Shown one piece after another: positions 9,064 through 17,587 of a DNA stretch of 64,000 nt; the stretch's first letter is position 1, and each line of letters opens with the position of its first letter. This stretch comes from Acidobacteriaceae bacterium (GTDB lineage: Bacteria > Acidobacteriota > Terriglobia > Terriglobales > Acidobacteriaceae). Location: contig PLDC01000006.1 in NCBI GenBank assembly GCA_003134995.1, positions 30,146-94,145 of the forward strand, given 5' to 3'. A program made the position numbers and the translations under genes. The notes beneath the pieces were generated by a model. It was given only the letters and a program-made list of their open reading frames with translations. It did not search any database and was not told the DNA's origin.

Positions 9064-9718
9064 CTGCGCGCCGCGGCGCCGGTTGCGCTTTCGGGCGACG
9101 GCTAAGAATAAATGCCCGCTGGCGGCGTTTCGAAACGCGCCGGTCAATCTTCGACCAGAATGCGGCAAAGTAATCGATGCCCGAAACTAAAGAAACGCAG
9201 ACTACAAACCCGACTGAGGCCACGGCGATCCAGTGCACCGGGAAGACGAAGTTTCCATACACTGGCCATTCTTTCCAGCGGTGGTCGAGAATAACGGCGA
9301 CCACGGAAACAATCTGCACCACCATTTTGAACTTGCCCAATTCGCTGGCTTCGATGGTGAAGCCGCCGGATGCGGCGATCGAGCGTAAGCCGCTTACCAA
9401 AAATTCGCGGCCGATGATGATCACGGCGATCCACGCTGGAACCAGGCTGGGATTAAATTGCACCAGCGTCACGAAAGCAGCCGCGATCAGAAGTTTGTCG
9501 GCCATGGGATCGAGCAGAATTCCCATAGTCGTGATCTGGCCACGCTTGCGCGCGAGATAACCGTCAATGCCGTCGGTCATTGACGCAGCAATAAAAATCG
9601 CCGAGGCGATTAGCTCTTTAGCGCCGTGCTCGCTGCTGAACTGATTCGACGAAAGGATCCAGATCAGCAGGGGAATGCTGCAGATACGGGTTAGCGAAAT
9701 GGAGTTGGGCAGGTTCAC
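9038..9718 (-). CDS. pgsA: CDP-diacylglycerol--glycerol-3-phosphate 3-phosphatidyltransferase
   Basis: This 226-residue membrane enzyme makes phosphatidylglycerophosphate, the first step to phosphatidylglycerol and cardiolipin. The CDP-alcohol phosphotransferase motif is intact in the segment beginning DGIDGYLAR and ending GILLDPMADK, with all the conserved Asp residues. Several hydrophobic helices follow. The C-terminal 35 residues are a basic, Arg/Ala-rich extension beyond the usual end of the family. The gene precedes and overlaps the AMMECR1 gene. Confidence 0.93.
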   Translation of the reverse strand: MNLPNSISLTRICSIPLLIWILSSNQFSSEHGAKELIASAIFIAASMTDGIDGYLARKRGQITTMGILLDPMADKLLIAAAFVTLVQFNPSLVPAWIAVIIIGREFLVSGLRSIAASGGFTIEASELGKFKMVVQIVSVVAVILDHRWKEWPVYGNFVFPVHWIAVASVGFVVCVSLVSGIDYFAAFWSKIDRRVSKRRQRAFILSRRPKAQPAPRRADADVAPTA

Positions 9719-9846
9719 CGCGGCTCACAGCGTTTCCGGAAGACAACTAGATTATCCTCCACGGTGAGAGGGAACGCAATCGAGGAGAATGCGTAGATGG
9801 TGCACGAAGGTTGCTAGTGCGGTTCCCGGATGCACTTTCACTACGA

Positions 9847-10191
9847 TTACTTCGGTGCGGCGGCGCTGGGCTTGGGCTGCTTGGCGATGACCTGATCTTT
9901 GATCTTGTCGTAAGTTGCCTGCGGGATGATTTTCTTGTGCACCAGATCAAGTTTTGTCCGATACGGACGTCCGTCGATAATTTTCTGCGAGTAGGCATCG
10001 CCGATGCCTGGCAGAGCCTTGAGTTGATCCTTGGTCGCGCTGTTCAGATCGAGCTTGTCGGCGGCAGGGTCGGCAGCAGCGTACGAAACTGCTGCTGCGT
10101 GAGAGAGCGGCGGCGCAACCGCAGGCAACATCAAGGATGCGAGCAGCAAGGGCAGCATCCGCGCAAATAGTCTCTTGGTGCGTGAACTCAT
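9847..10191 (-). CDS. Small secreted helix-hairpin-helix protein (ComEA-like)
   Basis: The protein has 114 residues. A signal peptide (about 1-33) precedes one helix-hairpin-helix DNA-binding motif: [21 protein letters not shown] and the following QKIIDGRPY. This matches the DNA-binding part of ComEA, the competence receptor, and related small periplasmic proteins. There is no ComEC or ComEB nearby, so a role in DNA uptake is only a suggestion. Confidence 0.82.
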   Translation of the reverse strand: MSSRTKRLFARMLPLLLASLMLPAVAPPLSHAAAVSYAAADPAADKLDLNSATKDQLKALPGIGDAYSQKIIDGRPYRTKLDLVHKKIIPQATYDKIKDQVIAKQPKPSAAAPK

Positions 10192-10275
10192 AAATTTTCC
10201 CTCCGCGAATTCTTCAGTGCCACGTGGCGACCGCTGCTCAGTTTTTATCTGGCAACTGGCAACTGGTAGCTGGGG

Positions 10276-11553
10276 TTAGGCGTAAATTCCACGCTGCCGA
10301 ATGGTGTAGGCCACGCGATCAATCGCCAGCATGTAAGCTGCGATGCGATTGTTCACCTTGTGCGTCTCGGCATAGCGGACCACATCGCCGAAAGAGGAAA
10401 TCATAATCTCTTCCAGTTGCTCGTTGACCACAGACTCTTTCCAGAAGTAGCCCTGGCGATCCTGCACCCACTCGAAGTAAGAAGTCGTGACGCCGCCGGC
10501 ATTCGCGAGAATGTCAGGGATCACGAAGACGCCCTTGTCGGTCAAGATATCGTCGGCGGCTGAAGTTGTGGGACCGTTGGCGCCTTCAGCCAGGATGCGG
10601 CACTTCACGCGATCGACGTTGCGCGATGTAATGACGTTCTCGGTCGCTGCAGGGATGAGAATTTCGCAATCGGTCGTGATCAACTCGGCGGCGTCGTAAG
10701 CTTCCGCGCCGGGGAAGCCGTGCACCGTCCCGTTCTTCTGGCGGAATTCGACCAGCGCGTTCAAGTCGATGCCGTTCTTGTTGTACAGCCCGCCGCCAAC
10801 TTCGGCGATACCAATGACTTTGTATCCAGCTTGATGCATGAGGTGCGCAGCATTCGAGCCCACGTTGCCAAAGCCCTGCACAATCACGCGGCTGCTCTCG
10901 CGCGATAGGCCGAGCTTCTTGATGGCCTCATCGCAGACCACCATCACGCCGCGACCGGTCGCTTCACGGCGTCCGCGAGAGCCGCCGATGTTGATGGGCT
11001 TCCCGGTCACGCACGCGGTGACCGTCTGCCGCATGTGCATGGAGTAGGTGTCCATCATCCAAGCCATGATTTGTTCGTTGGTATTTACGTCAGGAGCGGG
11101 GACGTCTTTTTCTGGCCCGATGAATTCGATCAGCTCTGAGGTGTAGCGCCGCGTCATGCGCTCGATTTCGCCCATCGACATCTTATGCGGATCGCAGATC
11201 ACGCCGCCCTTCGCGCCGCCGAAAGGAATGTTGACGACGGCACACTTCCAGGTCATCCAGCTGGCGAGCGCGCGCACTTCATCCAGCGTGACGTCGGGAG
11301 CATAGCGGATGCCGCCTTTGGCCGGACCGCGCGCGATCGAGTGCTGCACGCGGAATCCGGTGAAGACCTCGAGGCGGCCATCATCCATCTGCACGGGAAT
11401 ATAGACCGTGAGTTCGCGGTTGGGGTAGCGCAAAACCCGCCACAGGCCTTCGTCGAGGTTGAGCTTCTGGGCAGCCAGGTCAAAGCGTGCCCGCTGCGAT
11501 TCCCATGGATTGCTTTCTTTATCGACGTGCGGTGGCGCGGTCAGCGTGGTCAT
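10276..11553 (-). CDS. gdhA: Glutamate dehydrogenase (Glu/Leu/Phe/Val family)
   Basis: The 425-residue enzyme interconverts glutamate and 2-oxoglutarate plus ammonia. Substrate-site motifs are present: [13 protein letters not shown] with [16 protein letters not shown] (catalytic Lys). The Rossmann domain follows with [14 protein letters not shown]. The start at 11553 ([10 protein letters not shown]) was chosen because a GGAGA site lies just upstream and the 39 open-frame residues before it are unlike the family. Cofactor preference cannot be read with confidence. Confidence 0.93.
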   Translation of the reverse strand: MTTLTAPPHVDKESNPWESQRARFDLAAQKLNLDEGLWRVLRYPNRELTVYIPVQMDDGRLEVFTGFRVQHSIARGPAKGGIRYAPDVTLDEVRALASWMTWKCAVVNIPFGGAKGGVICDPHKMSMGEIERMTRRYTSELIEFIGPEKDVPAPDVNTNEQIMAWMMDTYSMHMRQTVTACVTGKPINIGGSRGRREATGRGVMVVCDEAIKKLGLSRESSRVIVQGFGNVGSNAAHLMHQAGYKVIGIAEVGGGLYNKNGIDLNALVEFRQKNGTVHGFPGAEAYDAAELITTDCEILIPAATENVITSRNVDRVKCRILAEGANGPTTSAADDILTDKGVFVIPDILANAGGVTTSYFEWVQDRQGYFWKESVVNEQLEEIMISSFGDVVRYAETHKVNNRIAAYMLAIDRVAYTIRQRGIYA

Positions 11554-11730
11554 AAATGAGTCTCCGGAATGAGTGCGTTTCGAAGTCGGCCAGCGCCGGG
11601 ACGAGTCCCCAGAGTGAACAGGCCAAACGTTCAGAGTATATGAGTCGGGACGGTTGGGAAGCAAGGACACCTTGGGGCGGCGTATCGGTCCAGTTATGGC
11701 TACCGCAGATCGTTGCGAACTGACCTTTCC

Positions 11731-11761
11731 ATTGTATATACAATGTAAGTTTGTATATAAT
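11731..11761 (+). promoter_or_regulatory. vapBC promoter and palindromic operator
   Basis: ATTGTATATACAAT (11731-11744) is a perfect 14-bp palindrome. It contains a -35-like TTGTAT (11732-11737), and TATAAT (11756-11761) follows at 18 bp. The predicted transcript start falls on the vapB ATG at 11767, so the mRNA is probably leaderless. A half copy of the palindrome (TTGTATATA) lies at 11751-11759. Confidence 0.7.
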
Positions 11762-11766
11762 CAGTT

Positions 11767-12021
11767 ATGCCGCTGAGTATACGCAACTCCGAAGTCGAGC
11801 GCCTCGCCCGCACGCTCTCTCGCTTGACGGGCGAAGGTCTCACCCAGACGATCTTGCAGGCTTTGCGTGAGCGTCACCAGCGCGTTCGTGCCGCCCGCCA
11901 GCAGAAACAACTGATGAAGGATCTCACCGCCATCGCGCGCCGCGCCGCCTCCCTTCCCGAGCTTGATCGCCGCAGCCCGGACGAAATTATTGGCTATGAC
12001 GAGGACGGGCTACCGAAATAG
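11767..12021 (+). CDS. vapB: VapB-type antitoxin
   Basis: The protein has 84 residues. The N-terminal half (MPLSIRNSEVERLARTLSRL, then TGEGLTQTILQALRER) matches the Rv0623-like/PSK antitoxin family, a ribbon-helix-helix fold. The C-terminal part with SPDEIIGYDEDGLPK is the usual toxin-wrapping tail. The stop codon directly abuts the vapC ATG. It should neutralise VapC and repress from the palindrome at 11731. Confidence 0.88.
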   Translation: MPLSIRNSEVERLARTLSRLTGEGLTQTILQALRERHQRVRAARQQKQLMKDLTAIARRAASLPELDRRSPDEIIGYDEDGLPK

Positions 12022-12417
12022 ATGGTGATCGACACCTCAGCCATCGTAGCCATTCTGCGACAAGAGTCCGGGGCCGAGGGCCTGTTAAGTCGCCTGACGG
12101 CCGCCGGGTCACGGCGAATATCCGCTGCGACCTTTCTAGAAGCGGCAATCGTGATGGAAAGCAAGACCGGGGAAAGGGGTGGTGAGCAATTGGACCTTTT
12201 TTTGGCGCGAGCCCAGATCGAGATTGAGCCTGTGACGGACGAGCAGGTGCGAATCGCGCGCTCAGCCTGGCGGCGGTTCGGAAAGGGCAGCGGCCATGCC
12301 GCTCGACTGAATTTCGGCGACTGCTTCAGCTATGCTCTCGCCCACAGCTTGGGAGAGGAACTGCTCTACAAGGGCGTAGACTTTGCCAACACGGCTGTTG
12401 CGCACGCGGGAGATTAG
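12022..12417 (+). CDS. vapC: VapC toxin, PIN domain ribonuclease
   Basis: The 131-residue protein has the PIN acidic residues in place: Asp4 in MVIDTSAIVAIL, Glu in SAATFLEAAIV, and the later Asp in NFGDCFSYALAH. VapC toxins cut tRNA or rRNA. It starts immediately after vapB with no gap, and ends overlapping the stop of the convergent MBL gene by 4 bp. Confidence 0.92.
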   Translation: MVIDTSAIVAILRQESGAEGLLSRLTAAGSRRISAATFLEAAIVMESKTGERGGEQLDLFLARAQIEIEPVTDEQVRIARSAWRRFGKGSGHAARLNFGDCFSYALAHSLGEELLYKGVDFANTAVAHAGD

Positions 12418-13250
12418 CGTTTCTCGCTCCCCAGCTTAATTTCCATACCCTCGGCCGCCGCTCGCACTTTTGGATAATAATTGCGCGCTTCGCGAACGAC
12501 GTTGTCGATCACGGCGTCAGTGTGCTCGGGGTCGTGGTGAAATAATACGAGTTCCTTTGCGCCGCTCTCCATCACGATATTGACCGCTTCGCGCCAGTGG
12601 CTGTGTCCCCAGCCGCGGCGGCGCGCTTCGTATTCCTCGGGAAGATATTGCGCGTCGTAGATGAGCACGTCCGCGCCTTCCGCCAGCTTGCGAACGGCTT
12701 TATCGAACTCGGCGTCGCCGGGCTCGTTGTCGGTGGCATAGACCAAAATTCCCTCTTTGGTTTCGATGCGAAATCCCATACATCCCTGCGGATGATTCAG
12801 CCACGCCGTTTGCAGTTGCACGCCATCTTCCAGAGTGATGCGTCCAGCTTCAACGTCATAGAAATCGCGATGCGCCGTCATCTGATCGAGTCTCACGGGA
12901 AAGTACGGCGCGGCCATCTGATCGGCCAGCACTTGCTTGAGATGGCGCGTTCGCGTGGAGCACTGAAAGAGAAAACGATTCTCCGCGTTCGAATACAGCG
13001 GGCGGAAGAACGGCATGCCCTGAATGTGATCCCAATGAAAGTGCGAAACGAAAACGTGGGCGGAAAATGGCTTCTCGCCGAATTCGCTCTGCAGTTGCTG
13101 TCCGAGCACGCGGAATCCGGTACCGCAATCGAAAATATAAATGCGGTCGCCGAAGCGCACTTCGACGCAGGAGGTATTTCCTCCATAGCGCATGTTCTCG
13201 GGTTGTGGGGTCGGCGTAGAACCGCGTACGCCCCAGAACTTAATCCGCAT
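12414..13250 (-). CDS. MBL-fold metal-dependent hydrolase
   Basis: The protein has 278 residues. It begins MRIKFWGVRGSTPTP and has the metallo-beta-lactamase-fold metal site HFHWDH (about 70-75), later His/Asp ligands (ATDNEPGD, GWGHSHW) and FHHDPEHTD. This subgroup resembles RNase Z-like and cyclic-phosphodiesterase-like enzymes (PhnP/CpdA-type arrangement). The substrate is unknown. It is complete and lies alone between vapC (convergent) and a hypothetical gene on the same strand. Confidence 0.85.
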   Translation of the reverse strand: MRIKFWGVRGSTPTPQPENMRYGGNTSCVEVRFGDRIYIFDCGTGFRVLGQQLQSEFGEKPFSAHVFVSHFHWDHIQGMPFFRPLYSNAENRFLFQCSTRTRHLKQVLADQMAAPYFPVRLDQMTAHRDFYDVEAGRITLEDGVQLQTAWLNHPQGCMGFRIETKEGILVYATDNEPGDAEFDKAVRKLAEGADVLIYDAQYLPEEYEARRRGWGHSHWREAVNIVMESGAKELVLFHHDPEHTDAVIDNVVREARNYYPKVRAAAEGMEIKLGSEKR

Positions 13251-13369
13251 AGGCTCGTGACCGCACGAGGGCCCAAGTGTTTGGTATCTTCCGTATCTTG
13301 CGAGAAAGAAACGCGTCCGTCAATTGCCGGATTGGTTCAGGGTCGATTATTTCGCCACGTGAGACGCTA

Positions 13370-13768
13370 TCAGTCCGGCCTGACAGTGAGCGCCTTGAAC
13401 TGCGCAACGGAAACGCAGGTGAGGTTATAAAGAATCTGCCCAGGCAGGTCAGGCGGCAAGTCCTGTTGCATTGGCCATTGCTCCACGGCGGCCAGTGTCT
13501 CGGACCCGCTCCGTTCGACAAAGTGTTGCCATGATTCGCCAGGGTCACGTTTTGTCTCCCAAGCGTAAACGCTCGGTGGGCCATGCCGCTGGGGAATAAG
13601 GCCGACCCAATCGGCGAATCCGTCGCGTATCCACCACAACTCCCCGCCAAGGATCCCAATCCCGTGGGAACGCAACGCTTCCACAACCGCGGGAATCTGC
13701 GCACGAGTCCACCCGAACTCTCCATTGCTGGCTCTGAACGCATCGTGTTCAAGCTCGGGAGGAAACAT
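13370..13768 (-). CDS. Hypothetical protein, 132 residues
   Basis: No family was recognised. The protein is Trp-rich and soluble (GFADWVGLIPQRHGPPSVYAWETKRDPGESW), with no signal peptide or membrane segment. The coding strand is supported by the coherent, non-repetitive composition, but this is moderate evidence. A run of acidic and aromatic residues is compatible with a small cytoplasmic binding or immunity-type protein; that is speculation. Confidence 0.5.
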   Translation of the reverse strand: MFPPELEHDAFRASNGEFGWTRAQIPAVVEALRSHGIGILGGELWWIRDGFADWVGLIPQRHGPPSVYAWETKRDPGESWQHFVERSGSETLAAVEQWPMQQDLPPDLPGQILYNLTCVSVAQFKALTVRPD

Positions 13769-13843
13769 GGCTGCACCTAACGCAGGTCGGACCCCTGATT
13801 ATAGAGCTCAGGAGCTACGGGGAGAGCGCCGGCGCGCTTCCCC

Positions 13844-13849
13844 TATAAT
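13844..13849 (+). promoter_or_regulatory. Candidate -10 box for trpE
   Basis: A perfect TATAAT lies 37 bp upstream of the trpE ATG, directly after a GC-rich near-palindrome (13819-13843). No leader peptide with Trp codons and no T-box were seen. Confidence 0.4.
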
Positions 13850-13885
13850 GAACCGCTGGCCCGCGAATGGGCGAGCCGTTACTCC

Positions 13886-15367
13886 ATGATCCCCGACTTC
13901 AAAGAATTCTCGCGTCTGGCGCGCTCGGCGACGCTGGTGCCGGTGGTGAAGTCGGTGAGCGCTGACCTGCTCACGCCGGTGTCCGCGTTTCTATCGATCG
14001 CCGAGAACGAACTGCATGCTTTTCTGCTGGAGTCAGTCGAGCGCGGCGAGCAGATTGGCCGCTACACGTTTCTCGGAGTGCGGCCATACATGCGGCTGCG
14101 GGCGCGAGGTTCCGCGATCGAGATCGAACGCGGGCGTAAACGCGAGCGGCACGAAGGCAACGTCTTTGAATTCGTGAAGCTTTTGCTGAGCGAGCACCAG
14201 CCGGCTGCCGTGCCCGGCCTGCCGCCGTTCACTGCCGGAGCCGTCGGCTATTTTTCATACGACGTGGTTCGCCAACTGGAGACGATTGGCGAACATGCCA
14301 AGGACGATCTTTCTCTGCCGGATTGCGAACTGATGTTCTTCGACCGGCTCCTGGCCTTCGACCACCTGCGTCATCAGATTCACATCGTGGCCGCGGCCGA
14401 CGTTGCGCGGGAAAAACCTCGTCAAGCGTACGACCGCGCCGTGCGCGACATTGCCACACTCGAAAGAAAACTGGCTGCGGGATTGCGTCCGGCGATGTGG
14501 CGCAAAGCTTCCAAGGCAAAGCCGGGGAAACTCAAAATCCATGCCGGAACCACGCGTGCGAAATTCCTGCGCAGCGTGGAGCGCTGCAAAGAATACATCG
14601 CGGCAGGTGATATTTTTCAAGTCGTGCTTTCGCAGCGGCTCGACTTCATCCCCGGCATCGAGCCGTTCGATCTTTATCGTGCACTCCGCCAGGTAAATCC
14701 TTCGCCATATCTTTATTTCCTGCGCATGGGCGAGACGCAGATCCTCGGGTCATCTCCCGAGATGTTGGTGCGCGTCACCGGACGCAAGCTGGAATACCGG
14801 CCCATCGCGGGCACGCACCCGCGCGGCCGCGATGAGGCCGAAGACCAGCGGCTCGAAGAGCAGATGCGCAACGACGAAAAGGAACGCGCCGAGCACGTCA
14901 TGCTAGTCGATCTCGGCCGCAACGATCTCGGCCGCGTAAGCGAGTACGGCTCAGTCAAAGTAAAAGACCTGATGTACGTCGAGCGCTACTCCCACGTGAT
15001 GCATTTGGTCTCCGCCCTGGAAGGCACGCTGCGCAAGGGTCTCGGCGCACTCGACGCCTTCGCCGCATGTTTTCCCGCAGGCACGCTCAGCGGAGCCCCA
15101 AAAGTCCGCGCCATGCAAATCATCGAAGAACTGGAGCCAGTGCGCCGCGGCATCTACGGCGGCTCGGTCCTCTACGCCGATTTCGCCGGCAACCTGGATT
15201 CCTGCATCGGCATTCGCACGATGCTAATGCAAGGCAAACACGCATATCTGCAGGCGGGAGCGGGTATTGTTGCGGATTCCGATCCCGCGCGGGAGTTTGA
15301 CGAGTCGATGAACAAGGCGCAGGCGCTGTTGAGGGCAGTGGAGATGGCTAGAGGCAGTGGTCAGTGA
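13886..15367 (+). CDS. trpE: Anthranilate synthase component I
   Basis: The 493-residue chorismate-binding enzyme performs the first step of tryptophan synthesis. Its N-terminal regulatory region contains the LLESVERGEQIGRYTFLG motif; the catalytic core shows FQVVLSQR, GSSPEMLVRV, PIAGTHPRG, DLGRNDLGRV, GTLSGAPKVRAM and QAGAGIVADSDPAREF. Its partner trpG is 0.9 kb away on the opposite strand, converging, rather than in an operon. The last codons (Gly-Ser-Gly-Gln-stop) are supplied by a CAGTGGTCAGTG intergenic repeat. Confidence 0.95.
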   Translation: MIPDFKEFSRLARSATLVPVVKSVSADLLTPVSAFLSIAENELHAFLLESVERGEQIGRYTFLGVRPYMRLRARGSAIEIERGRKRERHEGNVFEFVKLLLSEHQPAAVPGLPPFTAGAVGYFSYDVVRQLETIGEHAKDDLSLPDCELMFFDRLLAFDHLRHQIHIVAAADVAREKPRQAYDRAVRDIATLERKLAAGLRPAMWRKASKAKPGKLKIHAGTTRAKFLRSVERCKEYIAAGDIFQVVLSQRLDFIPGIEPFDLYRALRQVNPSPYLYFLRMGETQILGSSPEMLVRVTGRKLEYRPIAGTHPRGRDEAEDQRLEEQMRNDEKERAEHVMLVDLGRNDLGRVSEYGSVKVKDLMYVERYSHVMHLVSALEGTLRKGLGALDAFAACFPAGTLSGAPKVRAMQIIEELEPVRRGIYGGSVLYADFAGNLDSCIGIRTMLMQGKHAYLQAGAGIVADSDPAREFDESMNKAQALLRAVEMARGSGQ

Positions 15368-15383
15368 TCAGTGGTCAGTGGCC
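15355..15383 (+). repeat. CAGTGGTCAGTG repeat at the trpE 3' end
   Basis: Tandem units of AGTGGTC/AGTGATC; the trpE stop codon (15365-15367) lies inside. Related copies are at 16202-16217 (same strand) and 16307-16340 (inverted). Confidence 0.85.
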
Positions 15384-15533
15384 AGCAATAAAGCTGCTTG
15401 CGGTTTGGCAAAGGGGGCGGGGACCGTCGCAGGCCCAGTCAACCTCGGCCGCAATAGGGTCAGTCGTTCTGAATGGACTTCAGGATGGACTTCAGCATCC
15501 TACCCCGGGCGTTAATATTCGCGAGGCCAGAGC

Positions 15534-16097
15534 CTATATTGTAGCCAGCGGTGTTGGCTGCGTCCCACCAGTGCGGCTCGTGTAAATGTGCCCCGTAGCC
15601 AGAACCATGCGACCGTTTGAATCGTAGGCGTTCATGTACAGACCCACGAATCGGTCGGTATACGGTAGGTTCTCCTGGACGGGTGTCGTTGTCGTCGTTG
15701 TGACGTCGCCCGTGGCGGTGTAGTTCCATGTGTTTCCATACTGATCACTGACGGTCCCTCTCGAACTGTACGGAGCCGTGTTGGTGTTCGTGTACGTTTT
15801 AACGGTTGGAAATAGGCCACCGAAGGACGCCTCTGACGTCGAGCCGACTATCAGGTAGTTCTTCGCCCTTGCGCTGGGCGTCTGAGAAAAACACACGGTC
15901 GGGTAGCGCTTTGAGTTCTTCCTCCACCAATTGTTGACGAACTCTGGCAGGAAAGGCTGTGCGCCGCCCTCAGTCGCCCGAGCCACCGCAATGCTCTTCG
16001 TGCAGTCAGCCGAGTGGTCTGGATTGTCCTTGTCCCTGGCGAATGCCGCTGCGGTTGCGAACATGGCGCAGAGAAACAACGCAAGTGTCTTTTTCAT
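15534..16097 (-). CDS. Secreted hypothetical protein
   Basis: The protein has 187 residues with a clear signal peptide (MKKTLALFLCAMFATAAAFA). The mature part is Thr/Tyr/Asn-rich, with a DVTTTTTT run and two Cys. It was not recognised. It lies between trpE and trpG, both of which point towards it, and is flanked by copies of the CAGTGGTCAGTG repeat in opposite orientation, which suggests it was inserted between them. Confidence 0.65.
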   Translation of the reverse strand: MKKTLALFLCAMFATAAAFARDKDNPDHSADCTKSIAVARATEGGAQPFLPEFVNNWWRKNSKRYPTVCFSQTPSARAKNYLIVGSTSEASFGGLFPTVKTYTNTNTAPYSSRGTVSDQYGNTWNYTATGDVTTTTTTPVQENLPYTDRFVGLYMNAYDSNGRMVLATGHIYTSRTGGTQPTPLATI

Positions 16098-16201
16098 GGC
16101 TGTCTTTCCTCCAGCTTGAGTGTGCCCTGCCGGGTCGCCTCCGGAGTGTGACGTCCGTCACAGGGACCCTGTGGATTTCCCGAAATGGTAGCGATGAGTA
16201 G

Positions 16202-16217
16202 GCAGTGGTCAGTGGCA
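16202..16217 (+). repeat. CAGTGGTCAGTG repeat copy
   Basis: GCAGTGGTCAGTGGCA, same orientation as 15355-15383, upstream of the secreted protein gene. Confidence 0.7.
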
Positions 16218-16243
16218 GCGACAAGATACTGACCGATCACCCA

Positions 16244-16906
16244 TCACAAGACTTTAGTTGGATTTCCCTGAAAAGAAGGCGTCCGAGGGCGATGCGGGTG
16301 GCGAGGTCTGACCACTGATCGCTGACCACTTACCACTGCTAGAAAATTCCCGACCAGCTTCTTCCCCGCCTCCGTCAACACGCTCTCCGGATGAAACTGC
16401 ACTCCCTCGACCGCAAACTTTCTGTGCCTCAGCCCCATGATCGTGCGAGTTCCATCCTTCTCTGTAGTCCAGGCGCTGACCTCGAGTTCTTCTGGCAGAC
16501 TTTTCTCTTCCACAATAAGCGAGTGATAGCGCGTAGCAGTCATCGGCGTAGGCAGGCCGCGAAAGATAGTTTTGTTATCGTGCGTGACCGCGCTGGTCTT
16601 GCCGTGCATCAGGTGAGGAGCGCGCACCACATTCCCGCCAAAAGCCGCGCCGATGGCCTGATGACCCAGGCACACACCGAGCACCGGAACCTTGCCCGCG
16701 AAGTGCCGGATCAGATCGATGCTGATGCCAGCGTCCTGCGGCGTGCACGGACCGGGTGAAATCACAATACGCTCTGGCTTCATGGCTTCTACGTCAGCAA
16801 TGGTGACCTGGCCGTTGCGGCGCACCTCAACCTTCGCACCCAGTTCCCCAAGATACTGAACCAGGTTGTAGGTGAAAGAATCGTAGTTGTCGAGAACGAA
16901 TACCAT
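16244..16906 (-). CDS. trpG: Anthranilate synthase glutamine amidotransferase component
   Basis: The protein has 220 residues. It is a class I glutamine amidotransferase with [11 protein letters not shown] at the start, the nucleophile Cys in [14 protein letters not shown], and the His-Glu pair in GVQFHPES. It supplies ammonia to TrpE. The family normally ends near NFL (residue about 188); here a tail of about 30 residues follows, encoded by the CAGTGGTCAGTG repeat and adjacent sequence. The gene converges on trpE instead of following it. Confidence 0.93.
   Translation of the reverse strand: MVFVLDNYDSFTYNLVQYLGELGAKVEVRRNGQVTIADVEAMKPERIVISPGPCTPQDAGISIDLIRHFAGKVPVLGVCLGHQAIGAAFGGNVVRAPHLMHGKTSAVTHDNKTIFRGLPTPMTATRYHSLIVEEKSLPEELEVSAWTTEKDGTRTIMGLRHRKFAVEGVQFHPESVLTEAGKKLVGNFLAVVSGQRSVVRPRHPHRPRTPSFQGNPTKVL
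16307..16340 (-). repeat. Inverted CAGTGGTCAGTG repeat copy inside trpG
   Basis: CTGACCACTGATCGCTGACC and onward is the reverse complement of the 15355 copy. It encodes the start of the extra C-terminal tail of TrpG. Confidence 0.8.
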
Positions 16907-17056
16907 CCTGTGTGCAGTTTACACGGAGATGCGACGATCGCATCGCGAGTCAAATCTGGAAACCCCAAGTTACCTAAGGGGCCCCTAACCCACCGGAAAG
17001 GGCCATTCCCATCCCCAAGGGTGGTATTGACGGAAGCGCCCTTCAACGTCATCCTT

Positions 17057-17098
17057 GAACATAGTTAGTTGAACATAGTTACTCGAACATAGTTACTC
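17057..17098 (+). repeat. Three 14-bp tandem repeats upstream of the PilZ gene
   Basis: GAACATAGTTAGTT, GAACATAGTTACTC and GAACATAGTTACTC run head to tail and end 26 bp before the start codon of the PilZ gene. The arrangement resembles iterons or a multi-site operator. Confidence 0.8.
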
Positions 17099-17124
17099 GC
17101 CACTTCATTAGCTTGGAGAAACGC

Positions 17125-17454
17125 ATGGCAGAAGCCCAGCAGGAAAAAAGGGCTGCACGACGCTTCGCGCTTCGGATACCGGTAGCGGTCGCCCGCGGCG
17201 AAAATCAAGAGTTTGACGAATCCGCTGAAATCCGCGACGTAAGCGCGCGTGGCATTTGCCTTTACCTGGACGCACCCATTGCACAGGGTTCGCCCATCGG
17301 TTTCACCCTCACGCTCCCGCCTGAAATTACGCTAACCGAAAGTATCCGCGTGCAATGCAAGGGGCGCGTAGTGCGGGTCGAGGATAATGCCGTCGAAGGC
17401 AAAATGGCTGTGGCCGCGGTCATCGAAGAGTACGAATTCCTGCCCAACAGCTGA
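17125..17454 (+). CDS. PilZ domain protein
   Basis: The protein has 109 residues and is a stand-alone PilZ domain, a cyclic di-GMP receptor fold. The Arg-rich motif is visible (KRAARRFALRIPV) and the second motif is DVSARGI (D-x-S-x-x-G). The start at 17125 follows a TGGAGA site at 17114-17119. Three 14-bp repeats lie directly upstream. Such proteins regulate motility, exopolysaccharide or secretion by binding a partner; the partner is not evident here. Confidence 0.85.
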   Translation: MAEAQQEKRAARRFALRIPVAVARGENQEFDESAEIRDVSARGICLYLDAPIAQGSPIGFTLTLPPEITLTESIRVQCKGRVVRVEDNAVEGKMAVAAVIEEYEFLPNS

Positions 17455-17587
17455 AGCGGTTCGAACTGCTCGCGAGTCGTTTGCATTGGCCACGATCCTG
17501 GCACTTCTTTACCTTCCCGGCAAGTGATAAGGTTCCTCTTATAGCTCGATAAACGCCAACCGTCTTTCCTTCGCAGGGGATTCTTGT

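Noticed and set aside
13780..13886. Trp attenuator or T-box upstream of trpE
   Set aside because: There is a GC-rich near-palindrome but no leader peptide with Trp codons and no T-box sequence.
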